NCBI GenBank assembly: GCA_045612485.1
Contig: JAZKZE010000070.1
Coordinates: 1 to 17,073, forward strand
Reading direction: 5' to 3'
Origin: RGIG5327 sp045612485
GTDB taxonomy: Bacteria; Verrucomicrobiota; Lentisphaeria; Victivallales; UBA1829
Length of the DNA: 17,073 nt
Below are positions 15,238 through 17,073 of this stretch, piece after piece; position 1 is the first letter of the stretch; every line of letters starts with the position of its first letter. The notes under the pieces were generated by a model. It was not told where the DNA came from. It saw only the letters and a program-made list of their open reading frames with translations, and did no database searches. Both the position numbers and the translations under genes were made by a program.

Positions 15238-15606
15238 ATGTACGAATTGGATGTTACAAGAGAATTTTCCGCAGCACATCATCTTTGCGGATACAATGGA
15301 AATTGTGCAAAGACGCATGGTCACAACTGGACGGTACAGATTTTTATACAGTGCAGCAAACTCGATGACGTGGGCATTGCCATGGATTTCAAGATCCTGA
15401 AGAAGGAATTGGATGAAGTTCTGGAAGGGTTGGATCACAGTGATCTGAATGCACACGAAGCCTTTCAGGATAAAAATCCCACAAGTGAAAATATTGCAGA
15501 GTATATTTATAAATTTCTTTCCGGAAGGATCAATACGGAAAACAGAAAAGTAAGCAAAGTGAGAGTTTGCGAATCCGGCAATTCCGGAGCGTCTTATTTT
15601 GAGTAA
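15238..15606 (+). CDS. queD: 6-carboxy-5,6,7,8-tetrahydropterin synthase (PTPS family)
   Basis: 122 residues, the normal QueD size. QueD converts dihydroneopterin triphosphate to 6-carboxytetrahydropterin, the second step to 7-deazaguanine (preQ0) and queuosine. Motifs: FSAAHHL (10-16, zinc His), CAKTHGH (23-29), which is the CxxxHGH signature that marks QueD among PTPS homologues (catalytic C23, zinc ligands H27 and H29), LDHSDLN (65-71, catalytic His67) and VCESG (110-114, pterin-binding E112). Start choice: an in-frame ATG at 15127 would overlap the CDC123-like gene and add 37 residues unlike the family; ATG 15238 has AAGAGG 7 bases before it and gives the canonical N-terminus. It is the last gene of the gltX run and is followed by a strong terminator. 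No queC, queE, queF or folE is in the window. Confidence 0.93.
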   Translation: MYELDVTREFSAAHHLCGYNGNCAKTHGHNWTVQIFIQCSKLDDVGIAMDFKILKKELDEVLEGLDHSDLNAHEAFQDKNPTSENIAEYIYKFLSGRINTENRKVSKVRVCESGNSGASYFE

Positions 15607-15612
15607 GGTATG

Positions 15613-15639
15613 AAAAAAGGGCAGAAATGCCCTTTTTTT
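15613..15639 (+). terminator. Intrinsic terminator after queD
   Basis: GGGCA (15619-15623), a GAAA tetraloop, TGCCC (15628-15632), flanked by A6 (15613-15618) and T7 (15633-15639). The A/T flanks extend the stem to 11 pairs. It starts 6 bases after the queD stop and closes the operon. Its symmetry allows it to work in both directions. Confidence 0.92.
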
Positions 15640-15682
15640 GCTTTTTTCAGGTGATTTTTCAGAATTTTCCTGAATCAATAAA

Positions 15683-15710
15683 TTGAAAAACATTTTTCTC
15701 ATGATAGATT
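15683..15710 (+). promoter_or_regulatory. Extended -10 promoter for the metallophosphoesterase-like gene
   Basis: TTGAAA (15683-15688) and TAGATT (15705-15710) are 16 bases apart, and TGA precedes the -10, giving the extended TGn form. Predicted start near 15717. This makes a start codon at 15714 impossible on this transcript and supports the start at 15786. The stretch 15607-15785 holds only this promoter, the queD terminator and a leader. Confidence 0.55.
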
Positions 15711-15785
15711 AATTTGCAGTTCACTGATAATTATTTTGTTTTTTCCGGGGGGAATACCGGAAAATCCGGAAAGGAAAAAAAGATT

Positions 15786-16715
15786 TTGAAAACAAGAATT
15801 GTTTCTGTAAAAAATCCGGCAGTTTTACTTTTTCTTTTTGTATTTTTGTTTTGCAGTACTCTTCCGGCTGTCCCGCCCTTTGCAGATATTGTTTTTACCG
15901 GCAATCTTTCTGCAGTTCCGTCGAAAACGGAACTTACCTATATAGCCCATAACAACACGTACGGTGTGTGGGTGCTTGGCGGAAACACCTTTGCTTCGCC
16001 GGGGAAAAAAGCAGATAGTTTTGAGCAGCAGAAAAAACTTTTTGCGGAACATAATAAAAAATTTTTCCACAGTTTTGCTGTTCACATGCCCATGCTTGCC
16101 GTATTGGGGGAAAATGATTTTGAAGCAGGTTTGCATTATGCTGTTTCTTCCCTGCGGCATCTGCGTCCTGCGTATGTTTTTGTATTGGATTATATAGGAG
16201 CAAGAAATAATGAAAACCCTTATCTTCTCCGTTATATCGATCTTCTGGTCAATGGAAAAACTTTGCGTTTTATCGGTCTGGGTGCATGGGAAAACCTGTC
16301 TCCTTCCGGCAGAGATATTTTATACCGCAAGCCGACTCCGGCGATCCTTAAAGAGATCGGGGATTATCTGAAGGAGCGTAAAAAGGTGGATTTCACCATT
16401 CTTATTACCTGCCAGAAATTGAAGTATGATAAGGAGCTTGCAGCAGCCCCCCTGTGTGCAAAGATTTTTGACCTGATCCTTTCCAATGATCCCGCAGCAC
16501 CGCTTTATACGGAAGAAAAGAATTCTGTCCCCATTGCCGGAGGTGGTAAAAACGGGGAGGAAATGAGAAAAATATTTCTCAATCCCGTTACCGGAAGCGT
16601 TGCCGGACCGCCCATTCAGGTATGGAGAGCTGAAAAATATCACCCGAAAACAACAAAAAGCACAACCACTAAAAAAGTAAATATTGCTAAAAAGCAGGAG
16701 AAAAAGAAAAAATGA
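15786..16715 (+). CDS. Exported metallophosphoesterase/5'-nucleotidase homologue with degraded metal site
   Basis: 309 residues from a TTG start. An AAGGA lies 10 bases upstream, and the start gives a clean signal peptide (MKTRIVSVKNP, then AVLLFLFVFLFCSTLPA, cut near residue 28). An upstream in-frame TTG at 15714 lies at the predicted transcription start and would add 24 residues before the signal. The mature part follows the order of UshA/YfkN-type phosphoesterases, but the metal-binding residues are changed: LGGNT (64-68) stands for 'GDxx', LGENDFEAG (107-115) for 'GNHEFDxG', ILITCQ (205-210) for 'vvLtH', and DLILSNDP (229-236) for 'DlilgGHtH'. The N-terminal D-x-H is also not seen (DIVFTGNLS). 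It is probably a non-catalytic, secreted binding or scaffold protein. The C-terminus is a 22-residue Lys/Thr tail with 10 lysines. It overlaps the HIT gene by 4 bases. The family call rests on motif order only. Confidence 0.65.
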   Translation: MKTRIVSVKNPAVLLFLFVFLFCSTLPAVPPFADIVFTGNLSAVPSKTELTYIAHNNTYGVWVLGGNTFASPGKKADSFEQQKKLFAEHNKKFFHSFAVHMPMLAVLGENDFEAGLHYAVSSLRHLRPAYVFVLDYIGARNNENPYLLRYIDLLVNGKTLRFIGLGAWENLSPSGRDILYRKPTPAILKEIGDYLKERKKVDFTILITCQKLKYDKELAAAPLCAKIFDLILSNDPAAPLYTEEKNSVPIAGGGKNGEEMRKIFLNPVTGSVAGPPIQVWRAEKYHPKTTKSTTTKKVNIAKKQEKKKK

Positions 16716-17073
16716 AAAATTGTATTTTCTGCAAGATCGTTGCCGGAGAGATTCCCGCAATCAAACTGTATGAGGATGATCTTATCCTCGCATTTATGGA
16801 TATCGCCCCTATCAATTTCGGTCACACACTTGTGATCCCCAAAGAACATCATACTTCCACAGCCACCATTCCTGAGGATGTGGCTGGCAGAATGTTCCGT
16901 GTGGGGGCAAGACTTGGGGTCGCCCAGAAACGGGCATTGGAAGCTGACGGATATAATTTCCATCTTTCTGATGGTACTGTTGCCGGACAGGTGGTCATGC
17001 ATGCCCATTTGCACATCGTCCCCCGCTGGACAGATGACTCTTTCCACTGGAACTGGCGTCAGCTGAAATATGA
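16712..17073 (+). CDS. HIT-family nucleotide hydrolase, HinT-like (3' truncated by the window)
   Basis: 120 codons are visible and the frame stays open at the right edge. HIT proteins of the Hint branch hydrolyse AMP-lysine and adenosine phosphoramidates in the cytoplasm. Motifs: CIFCKIVAGEIP (4-15, with C4 and C7 in the common zinc-type CxxC), ALMD-like AFMDIAPINFGHTLVIPKEHH (27-47), and the histidine triad HAHLHIV (97-103) with H97, H99 and H101, H99 being the likely nucleophile. Only a few terminal residues after WRQLKY are probably missing if it is a typical family member, though its length already nears or exceeds HinT, so it may have a longer C-terminus. The ATG overlaps the previous stop as ATGA, and AGGAG lies 11 bases upstream, so it is translationally coupled to the phosphoesterase-like gene. 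Confidence 0.93.
   Translation, partial: MKNCIFCKIVAGEIPAIKLYEDDLILAFMDIAPINFGHTLVIPKEHHTSTATIPEDVAGRMFRVGARLGVAQKRALEADGYNFHLSDGTVAGQVVMHAHLHIVPRWTDDSFHWNWRQLKY

Noticed and set aside
15714..15785. TTG start at 15714 for the phosphoesterase-like gene
   Set aside because: It lies at or before the predicted transcription start and would place 24 polar residues ahead of a clean signal peptide.
1..17073. CRISPR arrays, insertion sequences, tRNA or rRNA genes, prophage or toxin-antitoxin genes
   Set aside because: No regularly spaced repeats, transposase motifs, terminal inverted repeats or RNA gene signatures were found; gaps between genes are short and accounted for.

Overview
The window looks like chromosomal DNA from a Gram-negative (diderm) bacterium. 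It encodes a TolC-type outer-membrane protein, a LolA/LolB-like exported protein, several classical signal peptides, a bacterial-type Lon protease, peptide deformylase and QueD. GC content is moderate, TTA, CTA and TCA codons look avoided in the well-conserved genes, and intergenic DNA is very AT-rich. The mix (Lon with a lysine-rich tail, lineage-specific exported proteins, a divergent GltX, a bacterial CDC123 homologue) would suit the Planctomycetota-Verrucomicrobiota-Lentisphaerota group. That placement is a guess, because no rRNA or other marker is present.

Left part (1-9427): the 3' end of an unidentified plus-strand gene ends in an intrinsic terminator. It faces a minus-strand block transcribed from right to left: a secreted 533-residue orphan (from its own promoter near 9471-9498), then lon, a LolA/LolB-like exported protein (4-base overlap with lon), glgB (15-base gap), a membrane protein with an HExxH motif, and a Nif3/YbgI-family protein (11-base gap). 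The gap before lon holds a near-perfect A/T palindrome and two copies of a 9-mer spaced about five helical turns apart.

Right part (9428-17073): the strand switches in a 281-base divergent intergenic region with a good promoter facing each way. A TolC-family gene follows, then a strong hairpin terminator that lies inside the leader of gltX. Next is a tight plus-strand run: gltX, def (peptide deformylase), a four-helix membrane protein, a CDC123-like ATP-grasp protein and queD. It is closed by a textbook GNRA-loop terminator. Last, a new extended -10 promoter drives an exported, metal-site-depleted relative of 5'-nucleotidase/metallophosphoesterases, which overlaps by four bases a HIT-family hydrolase cut by the window edge.

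The most notable content is the CDC123-like gene. CDC123 is the eukaryotic eIF2 assembly factor and has ATP-grasp relatives in bacteria. Here it sits in a run of genes that all touch translation (tRNA charging, N-terminal deformylation, a queuosine precursor enzyme). The lysines that define the eukaryotic family do not appear at their expected place. Other items worth following are the apparently inactive metallophosphoesterase homologue, the histone-H1-like tail on Lon, and the unusual middle section of GltX.
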